Assembly (NCBI GenBank): GCA_013397865.1
Contig: VZTI01002608.1
Coordinates: 248,001-312,000 of the forward strand
Reading direction: 5' to 3'
DNA: 64,000 bases
From: Struthidea cinerea
Taxonomy: Eukaryota > Chordata > Aves > Passeriformes > Corcoracidae
Shown piece by piece: positions 1-11,584 of the stretch. Numbering within the stretch: position 1 is the stretch's first letter; every line of letters begins with the position of its first letter. Made by a program: the position numbers and the translations under genes. The notes below the pieces were generated by a model that saw nothing but the letters and a program-made list of their open reading frames with translations, was not told the DNA's origin and did no database searches.

Positions 1-585
1 AAACCTCAGTCTTTCTGTTCATATTTTATTCCTGCCTCGCTGCTAGAATTGCCAAGAAAGGAACAAAGTACTGGCTCTAATTCTTTAAATTATTTTTAAA
101 GAAGGACACTTGTCTACCAACAATCCATATTAAGGCCCTGAACAGCCATAAACCTGTAAATTAATTTCATTGACTGAGAGATCTCTGTGCAAATGAAGTT
201 AGAACTGCTGCCTTTGTGCAGCACTGTTTATATTTAAGAACGAGGTCTCACTGCCTCAAATCACACCTGGTCTCTCAATTTACAAGTACATCACATATCA
301 ACCTGAAGAAAAATCCATAGCTCATTTCAAATCCTCAATAGCCAATTCTTATATTAACTTCTCCAAGACAAAAAAAAAAAAAAAAATCCACATGTCACAA
401 CACAGTGTAGGGGAAATATTTTGAGAATCCTAAGAATCCTAATCCCTTCCATCTTCTTCAGGATTGTTTTCTTTCCCTCTTTCCACCATAGCCATATTTC
501 TTTCTCTAATCACTCTAATTCAGGCAACTAAGGGGACCAAGCACAAGACTGCATTGTTCTGTGTACGTTCTCTGCATACAAATAC
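1..585 (-). other. DIS3L: DIS3L intron 5, 5' part
   Basis: This stretch follows the exon 5 donor and runs off the window. It contains a 17-base poly-A run (370-386). No exon matching the next DIS3L segment was found here. Confidence 0.75.
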
Positions 586-762
586 CTGCAGGTATCTTCC
601 AGATTTGATCCCAGACTCCAATATTTCCACAGGTAAGTGCTCAGGATATTCTTTTCCATGGTTCTCTTGGCTTTCGCTCTCCCGTTCACGCTGAGCTTGG
701 ACTATGGAGTCAAAGAGTTCATGGGCAGCCTTTAGGTCAGGCCAGAAGTTATCCAAGTAATT
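586..762 (-). CDS. DIS3L: DIS3L coding exon 5 (residues 189-247), partial gene
   Basis: This exon encodes 59 codons of the DIS3-like exosome exoribonuclease, starting NYLDNFWPDLKAAHELFDS and ending GIKSGRYLQ. The protein is a cytoplasmic 3'-5' exoribonuclease that associates with the RNA exosome. The segment is the linker from the PIN-like domain towards the first cold-shock domain and is nearly identical to the vertebrate family, including the KEYPEHLP stretch. The minus-strand intron ends GCATACAG just before the exon, and the donor GTATTTG follows CTGCAG at 586. Its length is a multiple of three and both junctions are phase 0. The next exon is not visible in 1-585 and should lie beyond the left edge. 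Confidence 0.95.
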
Positions 763-1521
763 CTGTATGCACAAATATAAATAAACAGGAAAGTATTTAG
801 AGACGTCTGTTCTTTTAACAATGCATTTAGAAAGCCCATAATGGACAAGAGGCGTCTCACACTATACTCAAATAGCACTTCCAAATGGTAAAGATGAGTC
901 TGCTCTAAACCCTACAGATCTGTCCCAGGTTCCGCCTAATCCACTGTTATATGCAACAAAGGTAAATCAGTTTGGTGCTGTTTTTACTCAACATCCTTTC
1001 ACAGCTAAACATAAACATCCCATCCCCACATCCCACTGAATACAAGTGGTATCAGAGATGGATACCAAAACGAAGAATGAATTATCTTCCCAGGCGTCAC
1101 TGTATCCTCAGCAGTCCAGGCAAAGTAATTGGCAGAACACTGCTGATGGATATTTAGGCTACAGCTGCTTATGGACTGCTTGCAGTCCAGATTTAGACAG
1201 CTGGGTGAGGGAACTGATCACTGCTCATCAATGCCAAATTCCTTAAAAACAAGGAAAACAAGGAAAAGGTCTCCTAAGAAAGATGGCCTCTATCTTCAGA
1301 GCTGCTGTTTATCTTTCCAGCTCTCTGCTTTGCTCACTGCCATTGGTTTTTTGACATTCTCTTAAGTGACATATTTGCTTGCTTTGATAAATGGAGACAT
1401 GAGTTACCATCACAGCTTTCTTGAATGTAAACTCTGACATGATTTGCAATATACTTTAATGTACTTGCTTCATCATTTTGATGCAGCATAAAGGAAACCT
1501 TTTATTTTTCTGGCATGTTAC

Positions 1522-1657
1522 CTTGAAGGAAATCACAAACACTCCTTCTGTTTCATTTCCGTACTGCCTAATAGCATCTTCATCTTCTGTTACCATAACA
1601 ACTGGCATCTGACCCAGGCAGTGATTGTAGTACCAGGCTGCTGCATTGTAAATATTC
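1522..1657 (-). CDS. DIS3L: DIS3L coding exon 4 (residues 143-188)
   Basis: The translation runs from the split codon of R143 through NIYNAAAWYYNHC and MPVVMVTEDEDAI to GVFVISFK188. This is the second half of the PIN-like domain. In DIS3 the equivalent strand (ITND) carries an acidic metal ligand of the endonuclease; DIS3L has VTED here, and family literature describes its PIN domain as lacking endonuclease activity. The acceptor is TTTTCTAG before 1657 and the donor is AAG|GTAACA at 1521. The 136 nt (one base completing a codon plus 45 codons) match the flanking exons in phase. Confidence 0.95.
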
Positions 1658-2217
1658 CTAGAAAAGCAAAGTTTGAAATAAGATTTCTGGCATAGCTCAT
1701 TTGCTACTTGCAAGATTTTGCTGGCTTTGTATAAACGAGATTTTGATTTAACACTTAGACTTTTAAAAGATACACTGAGCTACAGGAACATTTCTCTGCA
1801 AAAATGTTTATGTGCCATTCTTAAGCACCACGAGAAGAGAGGAAAATAGAATGTTTCCTCCCCAGTACATCCACTTGTGCCCTGGCTGCAACATAACATA
1901 AAGTTCCTCTGAGTGAAAGCTTGTAAAAAGCAGGCTGGAGGGGCTCAGACTCCAGTGCTACGGTGTAACTTCAAACTGATCCAGCTTTTTCCTTAGCATT
2001 ATTGCATTTAATATAGTACATTTTGTCTACTTCCCTAAAAAAGCAATGTTGATACTTTTGTAGCCATTAAAGCACAATGCAGACTTTCTGTGGCTGTGAA
2101 CTCATGCAAAACCAAGCAGAGCAAGAGCATGAACTCTCAGTACCTGGTGCATGCTCATACTCCTAAATACAAAGTCATGATGCTGTGCAGTGTGGCACTG
2201 CAGAGGTTCAAACAAAC

Positions 2218-2346
2218 CTGGTCTGCCACTTCTCCATGGATTCTCCCTTCTCCCTTGGCAGGTAGCAGTGCTGGTGGAATTCATTAGCAAACACAGTACA
2301 GTCGTGACGGGGATCCTTCAATAGATTTCGTAATTTGTTGTACTGT
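2218..2346 (-). CDS. DIS3L: DIS3L coding exon 3 (residues 100-143)
   Basis: The frame reads QYNKLRNLLKDPRHDC, then FANEFHQHCYLPREKGE and SMEKWQT. This is the middle of the PIN-like domain, where DIS3 has the matching FTNEHHRETYVEQ segment. The acceptor is TTTTTTCATTCCAG before 2346 and the donor is CAG|GTTTGTTT at 2217. The length of 129 nt starts one base into the AG|A arginine codon and ends two bases into the AG|G arginine codon shared with exon 4. Open frames on the opposite strand over this interval are shadows. Confidence 0.95.
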
Positions 2347-3087
2347 CTGGAATGAAAAAAGATAAATATATTCTTGTGCTTTCTTTTGATAATGCTATTT
2401 TAACTCCATGTGAAAATACAGCTGAAAAACTCAAGGAAAATTAGTGTCATGCACAGAGAAATGCATTCATTACATTGCAACACTGATGATAAATCCTGAA
2501 CCATCACCTGCAAGCAAGTTTTTTAAGTTCCATCGTGAATGCTTCTGATTTTAAACATACTTGTTTTCCAATGAGCCCCACAAAATATCCTACGTGTTCA
2601 GGAACTTATTTGTTTGTCACTTTTGGGACAAGGGCTATTTCTTCAAAAGCATTTGTGCTTTAGAAATATGGGAAGGCCTTGAGAGCAGATTTTACTCTGA
2701 AATGCTATGGCAATGCCCAGGTTAATGTCTGGTGAGGTAAGTACCATACAACAATATTAATTGCTCCCGAAAGAGAAGTGCTCAGGCATCAATACAGCAA
2801 ACCAAAACCTGTCCATAATCAAGCTGTGGGCACATGATAGATCATTACTGCAAAGTCTCATTAATTCCTGTCACCAGCCATTTGATTAGCTAATAATGCT
2901 ACAGGTTTCATTTCTCTCCTATCAAGTGAAAACTATGCCAGGCATTGATGTCCACGGATCACAAAGGATCCCAATCCTTCCCCTTCCGTAAAACTACATT
3001 AAGAACACTTGAAACAAATTATATATTTTACAAATCAGTATTTTTACGTCAATCTAAATAAAAAATAAGTTCTTATGGGGTAAGTAC

Positions 3088-3241
3088 CTGCGTCCTTTCT
3101 GATGTTGCACAGCCTGACAAGCTGTTTGCATGAAAATAATTCCTTTCAGCTCAGGAAATTCCAGAATCTCCAGGAACTCCTGAACAACCTTGCAGTCGGG
3201 GACAACGTAGTGTGTGACATCATCTGATAACAATTTGCCAT
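3088..3241 (-). CDS. DIS3L: DIS3L coding exon 2 (residues 49-100)
   Basis: The frame reads DGKLLSDDVTHYVVPDCKVV, then the FLEILEFPELKGIIFMQ and TACQAVQHQKGRR segments. It is the start of the PIN-like domain. The first PIN aspartate (D64) is present in VVPDCK, but the DTN context of catalytically active DIS3 is replaced by DCK. The acceptor is CTTTTAG before 3241 and the donor is CGCAG|GTACTTACC at 3087. The first base pair of this exon completes the GAT codon begun by the last base of exon 1, which confirms the join. Confidence 0.95.
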
Positions 3242-5685
3242 CTAAAAGATAATTCAGAGTTTAAAGGTTGAAACTTTCAGTTGCAATATTGGTTTCTTGA
3301 AAATACTTTCTGATGTAAGAAAATTAGAGCTGTGTCTCCTCAAATAGGTACATTTCTTCTTCTGATGAACAATATTATGGATATTACGGTACAATTCTGT
3401 GGTACAGTCCATAAATTTGTGACAAAACCCTTTTGCATCCACTGATGAGAAAATTTAGTGCAAATTCTATCCAAAGGAGAGAAAAAGATCCACTTTCATT
3501 ATGAAAAGGCTATAACTCAAAAGAGTGAAGGTTACAGTTCTTTCTTCTCTGCTTCCATATGAAAAAAGGGACTATACATCTGGCACAGAAAATCTTTTCA
3601 TGGAGTTTCCAAAGGCTGTAGAATTATGAGCAGTTCCTTTACCCTGCTCCCACAGCTCTCTGTTCAAACACACCATTTACAGCAGGCTCTTTACATAAAA
3701 GAGCACAGGTAAGGGTACACGTAGAGAAAACCACTGCTACTGCAAAGAGAAGATGTTTTTAAACCTAAACTATTAACCATCAGTGTTAATTTTCCTTAGG
3801 AATATACCATCAAAATACCACAGCAAAAACATCACAGATGACATCTTAAAACATACCTCAAAATTAATGAATTTAATTGTCTTTGATATTTCAAAGATTA
3901 CCCAATAGCTTTCAGATGGGAGGGGATCTCCACTGTATTTTCTCTTAATACCTATTTATTCTTTATTACAAATACTGAACTGCTGAACTCACCACAGTGC
4001 AAGCAAATTATACAGAATAAAGTACACAGGTATTAACAAGCAAGGTTATTTTCATGTATTTCTTAGAAGCTGACATGGGACAAACTTTGAGCTGCGACCA
4101 CAAGAAGTGAATCCAGCTAGCACAACTGTGCTCACAGTAACTGGGCCTCATCTCACACTGAAGGCTTATAATGGATGATGGCAGAACACATACAAGAAAG
4201 CTAATATTTATTAATAATTCAGAAGAGCATTAAAAGTGAAATGTCGCTGGAAGATTTATGAGATCTGCCCATGCGAAGCTATCCTTGCCTAACCCATACA
4301 TCTAGAAGAGAATGACTTCTAGGCAGGCACAGCTCACACTTACAAGCACCTGCAGATGTGATTTTTGCAGGCAGTCTCTCACAGGGCAGGAAATAGATTT
4401 GCTCAGCACACTGTGTAGAGTCAGGAAGGAAAACAAGTATTTCGCTCACATCTGGGTTACCTTGAATAATCACATAGGGACATATTCTGACAGTCACCTG
4501 TAGCACAGTCTACATTTAAGTGCAAAAGAGGGGAAGTTAGGCACAGCAGGAGAGGTTAGACTTTTTTCTGATATGTGCCTTTCAGTTATCCTTGAGGAAT
4601 TCATAACTAAATGCAGTATTTTAAGGAGCAGTAACTATCCCTAGTCCTGATCTCCTAGATAGCAGTAATACACTATAATAATATAATCTAAGTTAATACA
4701 CCTTTTGCCCTCTATTGCAACAGGAACCGAAATCAAAAGTGAAAATATCTACATCAATCACAGTACCAAAGGGGAAAAAAAAAAAAAAAAAAGAGCTACA
4801 ATTCTCAACCTTTTCTTTTAAGCAAGCAAGTCATTTGGTCGATTTAAACAGTTTGGATATTATGTTTGTTATTTGCCAGTCAGTTTCCTGCATCAAATAA
4901 ATTGTGGTATTGAACAACAACAATCCCAACTGAAATATCAACTAGATCATCAGGTGATGATCTATGATGCACATAACAGCACCACAGTATGTAAAAACAC
5001 CAACAAATGCAGACATCAGAGCCTGGCAGCCTTCCTGTGTCTGAAATGCCCTGATATAACACAGGCAATTACATTTAATTACTGAACAGAAATAGCTGCT
5101 GATGCAGAATTACAATAGCTTCAAGATAATGGCTTGGCCCCATTGTAATACTTAACAGGTATGTATAGAATTTAATTCATGCTATAAACCACCACCCTGC
5201 AGAAATTAATGCATTTTAAAGGATCTTTTAAAACAAGAGAAGTGTAAAAATTGAACAATCCTTTAGTCTTTTATCACTGCCAGTAAACTGCTCACAGTTA
5301 AACCCTCTAACAATCAGCTCCTCGGTTCCTTCAGCTCTTAACGCCTCGTTGATTTCTAAAGGATCTTGCTTTAAAGGAAAACTATTGCTATAGACGTGAT
5401 TTGTTCAGCACCGTCCAGACACCCCAGCCCGAGGATCATCCCCACGCTTCAGGGATCACCCCAGCCCGGGGACCACCCCCCACTCAGGCATCACCCCAGC
5501 TCAGGAGTCACCCCCTGCCCAAGAATCACCCCCAGCTCAGGGATCACTGCACCCAGCTCTGCCCCCCGCGACCCGCGGCCCCGGGGTACGCTGCCCACCG
5601 CCCCAGCCCGGCCCGCGGGCGATCCTGACTCTGTCAGCGCGCATCCCCGGCTCCCCCCCAGACCCCTCACGGCGGAGCCCCTCAC
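3242..5685 (-). other. DIS3L: DIS3L intron 1
   Basis: The intron is bounded by the GTGAGG donor and the CTTTTAG acceptor. Apart from the 18-bp minisatellite near its 5' end and an 18-base poly-A run on the plus strand (4775-4792), it is AT-rich single-copy-looking DNA. No further exon or transposon was recognised. Confidence 0.85.
5434..5559. repeat. 18-bp minisatellite at the start of DIS3L intron 1
   Basis: Seven degenerate units of 17-20 bases begin at about 5434, 5454, 5472, 5489, 5506, 5524 and 5542. Each is close to ATCACCCCAGCTCAGGG. The array lies about 130-250 bases inside intron 1 from the exon 1 donor. It explains the proline-, histidine- and serine-rich open frames over this stretch, which are not coding. 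Confidence 0.85.
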
Positions 5686-5830
5686 CGCAGGCGCAGGCGG
5701 CGCGGCACTGGGCGCTGCGGCACAGGGCGCTGCGGCACGGCACGTCGGGGCGCAGGTAGTGCTCCCGCACCACCCGCACGGCGCGGCCCTGCTGTCCCCG
5801 CAGCTGCAGAACCTTCTCCGTGCGGAGCAT
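5686..5830 (-). CDS. DIS3L: DIS3L coding exon 1 (start codon, residues 1-49)
   Basis: The ATG at 5830-5828 opens a frame starting MLRTEKVLQLRGQQGRAV, then VREHYLRPDVPC. The VREHYLR signature is shared by DIS3 and DIS3L; the EKVLQLR start and the PCRSALC spacing match DIS3L. Five cysteines (residues 32, 37, 42, 46, 48) correspond to the N-terminal cysteine-rich CR3-type motif that precedes the PIN domain in this family. The donor is TGCG|GTGAGG at 5685, a phase-1 junction that fits exon 2. The start lies inside the CpG island and no better upstream in-frame methionine agrees with the family. The exon is very GC-rich compared with exons 2-5. Confidence 0.93.
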
Positions 5831-5969
5831 CGGGGCGGCGAGGACTGGCCGGGAATGGCAGGGACCGACGGGGACCAGCGGCCCCGAGGCCGCGACTGCC
5901 GGGGCGCCTGCGCGGGGCGGGGCGCGGGGTCATCGCGCGGGGAACGGCCTCAACCGAGGGGCGGGAAGA

Positions 5970-6330
5970 GAGTGGGTGGGGCGGGCTGAGGGAACCGGGT
6001 GGGGGCAAGCTGAGGGAATCGGGGCGGGCTGAGGGGACTCGAGCTGAGGGAACCGGAGCGGCTGAGGGACGATTGGGAGCGAGTTGAGGGGGCTGGAATT
6101 GGAGCTGACGGACAGCGGGAACGAGCTCAGGGAACCGGGGCGGGCTGAGGGAACCGGGGCGGGCTGAGGGAACCGGGCCGGCTGAGGGGCGGGCGGGAGC
6201 GAGCTGAGTGAACTGGAGCTGAGGGGCAGCGGGAACGAGCTGAGGGAACTGGGGCGGCCCTGAGGGACGGGCGGGAGCGAGCTGAGGGAGCCGGTGCGGG
6301 CTGAGGGAATCGACGAGTCTCTGAGGGGTC
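5970..6330. repeat. G-rich minisatellite in the DIS3L promoter
   Basis: A degenerate tandem repeat with a unit of about 20-21 bases, near GGGCGGGCTGAGGGAACCGG, covers this interval. The cleanest copies are at about 6127-6180. A higher-order period of about 114-120 bases is visible: GGGAGCGAG recurs at about 6075 and 6195, and CAGCGGGAACGAGC at 6113 and 6227. The repeat makes long spurious open frames on the minus strand (rich in P, S, L, R), which are not genes. Confidence 0.85.
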
Positions 6331-6629
6331 GGTGAGGTGAGGGCTGAGTAGGAGCCCGGCCAGTGCAGGCGCTGAGCCCCGAGGGAGCCCAGGCTTGTGA
6401 GGCTGGGCGAACACAGAGGGCAGATTCCCCTAGAGATGCAGTTGTGTGACCCTCCATGGTCTTTCACAGCACCTTCCAGGAGAAATTCCGGGTCCATTCC
6501 TCAGCCCTGATTTGTGAGATCACATGCCAGAGCACTCGGGGAGTTGAGGTAGAGATCACGGCAAGGGTGCATGAGGAGAGCAGGCAAGCTCTAATGACAG
6601 CTAATTTTACAGTAATCACCAATATCGTC

Positions 6630-6765
6630 CTTCACATTTACGGAGGGGAAGATACAGGCACTGACAGATGAAGTCTAGTCCAAGATGAAAAAGAAAAGCA
6701 GTGGAAGGTCAGGAGTCCAAAGCAGTGTATCTGGGTCTGAGTCACTGCTCTGTGTCTGTAATGCT
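6630..6765 (-). repeat. Ancient MIR-like SINE remnant
   Basis: The string TTTACGGAGGGGAAGATACA, then GGCACTGACAGATGAAGT, GTCCAAGATG, CAGTGG and CAGGAGTCCAAAG, follows the order of a reverse-complement MIR core (gray-zone match to gggaaactgaggca...aagtcacttgcccaag...cagtggcagagccagga). Many substitutions suggest great age. The open frame that ends just upstream at 6671 is not a gene. Confidence 0.45.
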
Positions 6766-9700
6766 GCATATGTGGCATTTTGGGGATTATTGTTTTAACT
6801 CTTAGAAAAGCATTTATACTTTCTCAAATTATAATTGCCTACACCATAACTTGAACACAAATACATGGTGAGAGCTGTGTAGTGTTTGTCCTTAGGAGGG
6901 AAAAAAAACACTGGGAAAGAGCTGAGGCAGTATGTCACTGTATGTTCCTGTTTATTCTACTTCTTATTTTTCACATGTTTTATAAAATGTGTATCTCCAA
7001 TGACTAATACTTCTAAGTAACCAATTCGTGCCAGTAAATGGAAGCACCATCTGTAAGAAGCTGATTTGCAGAAGCCAAGTTCTCAAACATCTGAGGAGGA
7101 GGAGGTGTTATAACTTAGTGAGAGACGACCAAAGTGTAGACTTGGTTTAGGAGTCAGGATGATTTTAGATGTATTATGTAAGAAGGATGTGAGAAGAAAA
7201 GGGAAATGGAGACCAAAATGATGGAGCTCTTGTTCTGAGGGAACAAAGATGAAGTAACCCATGCTGATAGAATGGGTAAGAAAAACTCAACATTTGGGGA
7301 AAAAAGACATTTAATCAAGTTTGAAATGTAGCAGATGCTGATTGCTGACACAGTGAGGAACACAGATCAGTGTGCTTACTCAGTGACATTCAATGACTGT
7401 AATAAAATGAAGGTTAATTAAATAAAAGTAGCTGAGATCACTGCTCTCATTTGTTCACTGTTTCACAGAGGAAAATGGAAGACCTTTGGGCCAAGTTCAT
7501 GCCTTGCTGATACTATTGAGTAGCTGCATATGTATTTCTAACATCATAGTTGGAACAGTTTTATCACTCTGAGTTTACCCACTTCACTCCTCTCTTGGAA
7601 GAAACCTCAAATGATTGCAAAAGGCCAAGCTGGAGTCACTAGAGCCAAAGAGAACTCTTGACACTTTATCTGACAGCTGAGTTTGTCCCTGTGAGATCAG
7701 AGATGAACTTTCATCATCTGGTATTTCATGCATCTGGTAATTGTCTTTACACAGGGCAAGAAGCAGGCACAGCCAAAACTAGCAGGATAACATGTGCATG
7801 TTTAATTGTTTTAAAATGAAATTTGCAAAAACGTTAGAGTACCACTATTAGAAGATCTTACCAACTGTTGAAGAATAAAGGTGAAGTACAGTCTGCCTAC
7901 AGGACTATGGGACATACATTCCTGTGTACAGCTTCACTTCATAAAGTACTTGTAAAGAAAAAAATCATGGTAGAATACAAAGACATCAGTACAAGTATTA
8001 TTTTTATGGAGTATTCCTCGCTTTGTGCAATGCTCCCATGGATAACACCAGCAAGTGCTAGAGAAGCTTTTATTTTACATGGGCAATAGAAGTCTTTAAA
8101 GTTCAATCCCATGTTTGTGCCTGCCTGGGATGGGAAGTAGGAGACTCTCGGGAACTCTCCCTGCCTGAAGAAGCCTGTCAGGAGATGCCGTACAGAATTT
8201 CAGTGCGTTACCTTTTGATACAAGTTTGATAGAAGTGTTTGGGGGAAGAAATTTGAGGTCACTGGAGAATACCAGCAATTGGCTCAAGTTTCCCAAGCCT
8301 GACTCATCTGACAAATGCCACAAACAAGAGGCAGAGAATTAAATCTACGATCCACACAGTCATGGAATCAATAGAAATTGTATCTTTCCACTTGAAAAAG
8401 GCCTTTTTATTTTTGTTTTCCTACAAGTACTCTGTCACTGAGGTAGAGGATGTAAGATTTGATTATCTCATAGCATATTTTTGAAGTTGGTTCTTCCATT
8501 CTTAAAGCAATTGTGTAGCAATTGGCAATTCAACATCTCCTTCTAACTCATACTAAACTGGATAAATGCTGTCTTCTCGTGGAGATTCCTTCTCCTGGAT
8601 TGTTGGCTCAGTAAAAGCCAAGTATTTTAAAAATTGCGTCCACATCTAGAAAGGTCTCAGGATTAATGTGACATTCCTTGCACTCATAAAAAAGAAATAT
8701 ATCAGATTATTTTAACAATGTCTGTTTTTTGTAATCTAATGTCCACTGGCATTAATTATGTCACCCTTCTTTAATTATTTTTGTCAGATCCCATATTAAT
8801 TAGATTCTGTTATTTTGCTTGGGATTGCCCTTTGACCGATTTTTATCTCATTTATACTTTGAAATCATTTATACAGCGTTACAAAGAGAATGCTAATTTT
8901 ATTTTTATTTTAGCGAAAAGAGAATGGTTTTGTATTCGTTCATATTTGGGCTTCCGAATTTTCTCCGTGGATTTCATTTCGTCACACGTACCTTAGCCCT
9001 TTGCGTTTGCAATACCGGACACCCCCGCTGTAGGACGCTCTGTAATCGATTTTGAGTTGAAATCGGAACTTTTGCTTCCCTGCCCGTGTCTAATGGGCTG
9101 AAATTCCACCTTTCAGCTTCTGTGAACAAACTGCTTGGAGTTGTTTATAGCATAAAGAGACAATTTTCTCCACAAAATAAACTGGAAAGCTATGCAGCTC
9201 TGTAATAAAATAAAAAAAAAAGACTTGCAGATCTCTTCAAGCATGTCAGGAATATGAAACTACACGATGTTTACAATTACTGGAAGCATAAAAGGAATTT
9301 ATCACAATACCTGATATTTATTATAGCATGCATTTGATCTTTCCACCACCCTTTTCTTCCATGGATGCAGTTCAAAAGTTTACAGCGCAGGAATGCAAAG
9401 CCATGTACTATTTAGTTTCACTTATTTTCTGTACCTTTATTTAGTTTATCCCAGGATTTTCACTATATTTACTGATGAGAGATCTTAAATATTATTTAAA
9501 GGAAAAAAGCCTTTATGCTGACATAATTAGAATGTTACACTTTATCTCATCAGGGAGCTCTAGGCTATTTGCAGCTGATAATAACTTGGTGTATTGCAGA
9601 ATTTCTGCTTTCATAAAACATGTTTATATTTGTTATGCTAGAAATTATGAAAACAATTTGGATCAAAGGAGAAGGCTGCCATATCAATCTTTTTGTCATC

Positions 9701-11584
9701 AAAATGCATTTGATTTGGTGGGAACCTTTGCACCGAAATGATGCTCAGGGGTGCCTTGGCCTCTGGAGTAGCTCCTGCAGGGTTCAAAGGATAATGGTGG
9801 TCAGAGATGGAAAGACCCAACAGGTCAGCTTTTCCACCCCTTTCCAAATTGAGAGTGCTCCTTGTAGTATATCTTGCTCAAGTCTGGGGTCAGTGCTGCA
9901 CAATATCATGCTCTAAGGTTTATTTATTTATATACCCCAGTAAATAGAAAACAGAGTAACAAGGGTGACTTTTTATGCCCCCCCGCTTTCAGAATAGCAA
10001 GAAGTTTCTGGGTGAAGCTGATTAATTCCCTCTTAGGCTCCTATCATCAGAAATTAAATGGGGTTGACTCATGGGGAACTCTGCAGTTGTGATTTGCTCT
10101 ACAAATGAGATATAAGAGGTTTTCCTTGAGAGCTCAACGATGAATAAAAGGAAACTAAAGGAAAATGTATCACACTGCATTTCTGGGCTGCAGCTGTGCA
10201 TCTTAGGTGCTTTAAATTCTTACTAAAAGCCCTTGAGCAAAGATTTTATACCCATAACTACTCTATCCTCTGGCAAATCATACTGCTTTGCAGGGCTGGG
10301 TAAATAACAGGTACTTTAAAAAAAAAATGACAGAGGAAAAAATACAAGATTTCAAGATACATTCTTTTGTCATAATTATTGTCAAGAACTAAGTCTCAGC
10401 CAGCAAGTAATTCAGAAATAACTAATTGTATATAATAATACTTTAACCTATGCTGCCCAGTTCTGTATATAGTAATATTATTTGGGTTTCCTTGATGTCC
10501 CTGTGTGACAACTGACCAACAGTGAATATTTTTAATTTAGTGTAAAAGTCATAAATTAACATATGTAGTGCTAACCACTTATTGTGCAATTGGAGGTTTT
10601 CATTTGGCAAATGTTCAAGCTTAAAATGTGTTTTTCATGATTGTTCCCCTTATTAAAGCTAATTTGCTATTCATGGAAAGTGAGCACAAAAGAGATGTGA
10701 ACAGTCAAAGAAACACATTTAAAAATTCAAATGAATATCCAAGGGAAATGGATTTCAGTGTTTGCCCAACTCTACTGGGACACTCAGCTGCTGAACGTCT
10801 TCTTAATGGGTGCCTTTGTCATTGTCCTCAAGGCTTCCATCACAAATGCTGGATGGTTCCTTACGACTTCGTATTGCAGTCATTACGCAAAATTCATTCT
10901 TGATATGGTTAAAGTGGTTCATTAGAGAGAGGCAAGGTGAGAGTGCATTCACCATGTGTCTGCTGCTCTTACAAATGAGATGAAAACTAATTTGTTGTGA
11001 TACTGAGTACTGAGTTTAGTGTGGATTCAAAGAAACTTAGGTCTTTGGCCCTTGCTAAAAGCTAAGACATCCAATGGCCTTGCTCATGCTGGCCTCAGGG
11101 ACTCCAGTTATCCCTCTCTATGTCCTAGTGATGAGAAGAATCTGAATCATCAACTGTGGGAACAAAAAGCAGTTACTGATGTTTATTTTCTACTTAGGCT
11201 GAGCTCCTGCAAGCTAAATTACACCTTTATTCTTCACTTGCTTTCCTGGCAACAGGATCTGCAGGCAAGGCTCTTTCTACCGCTTTCACCCACAAGGTCT
11301 AATTGAAGTAAGTCAGGTGGTCAAGAATCGTCCTCTAGGTCCCAAACGCTTGATAGAACCACCACAGTGCTTCTTGTTACCACCTCAATAAATGGTATCA
11401 TTCCCTATTATGCTGAAAATACCAAGTTATGTGAGCAACCACATAGTTTCTAGGGTTAAATAACTGAAAAAAAAAATTGCATCATTCAGCCCGAGAATTT
11501 GGAGGTGCATTTACTCGTGCAAGCTGAGATCAAAGGCTGGTGCTTTTCAGAAAGGTCTTGCTTCTTAGCCAAATTTATAACTGC

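Larger units (their letters stand above)
763..3087 (-). other. DIS3L: DIS3L introns 2-4 (2347-3087, 1658-2217, 763-1521)
   Basis: These three short introns separate exons 2 to 5; the exons themselves are listed separately. All have GT and AG ends on the minus strand. I see no transposon, RNA gene or extra exon in them. Confidence 0.85.
5560..6330 (-). promoter_or_regulatory. DIS3L: CpG-island promoter of DIS3L
   Basis: GC content and CpG density rise sharply here compared with the AT-rich DNA on both sides. The island spans the DIS3L start codon, the 5' UTR and the presumed transcription start. A classical GC-box (GGGGCGGGGC) lies at 5914-5923, about 85-95 bases upstream of the ATG. No TATA box is evident, as usual for a housekeeping exosome-cofactor promoter. 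The exact transcription start cannot be read from sequence. The upstream half is built of a minisatellite, listed separately. Such islands are often bidirectional; no plus-strand gene start is proven. Confidence 0.8.

Noticed and set aside
5396..5989. 197-codon plus-strand open frame
   Set aside because: It reads the 18-bp minisatellite and the antisense of DIS3L exon 1; GC-rich DNA has few stops.
5682..6497. 271-codon minus-strand open frame rich in P, S, L and R
   Set aside because: It runs through the promoter minisatellite in a frame different from DIS3L; its low-complexity periodic sequence is a by-product of the tandem repeat.
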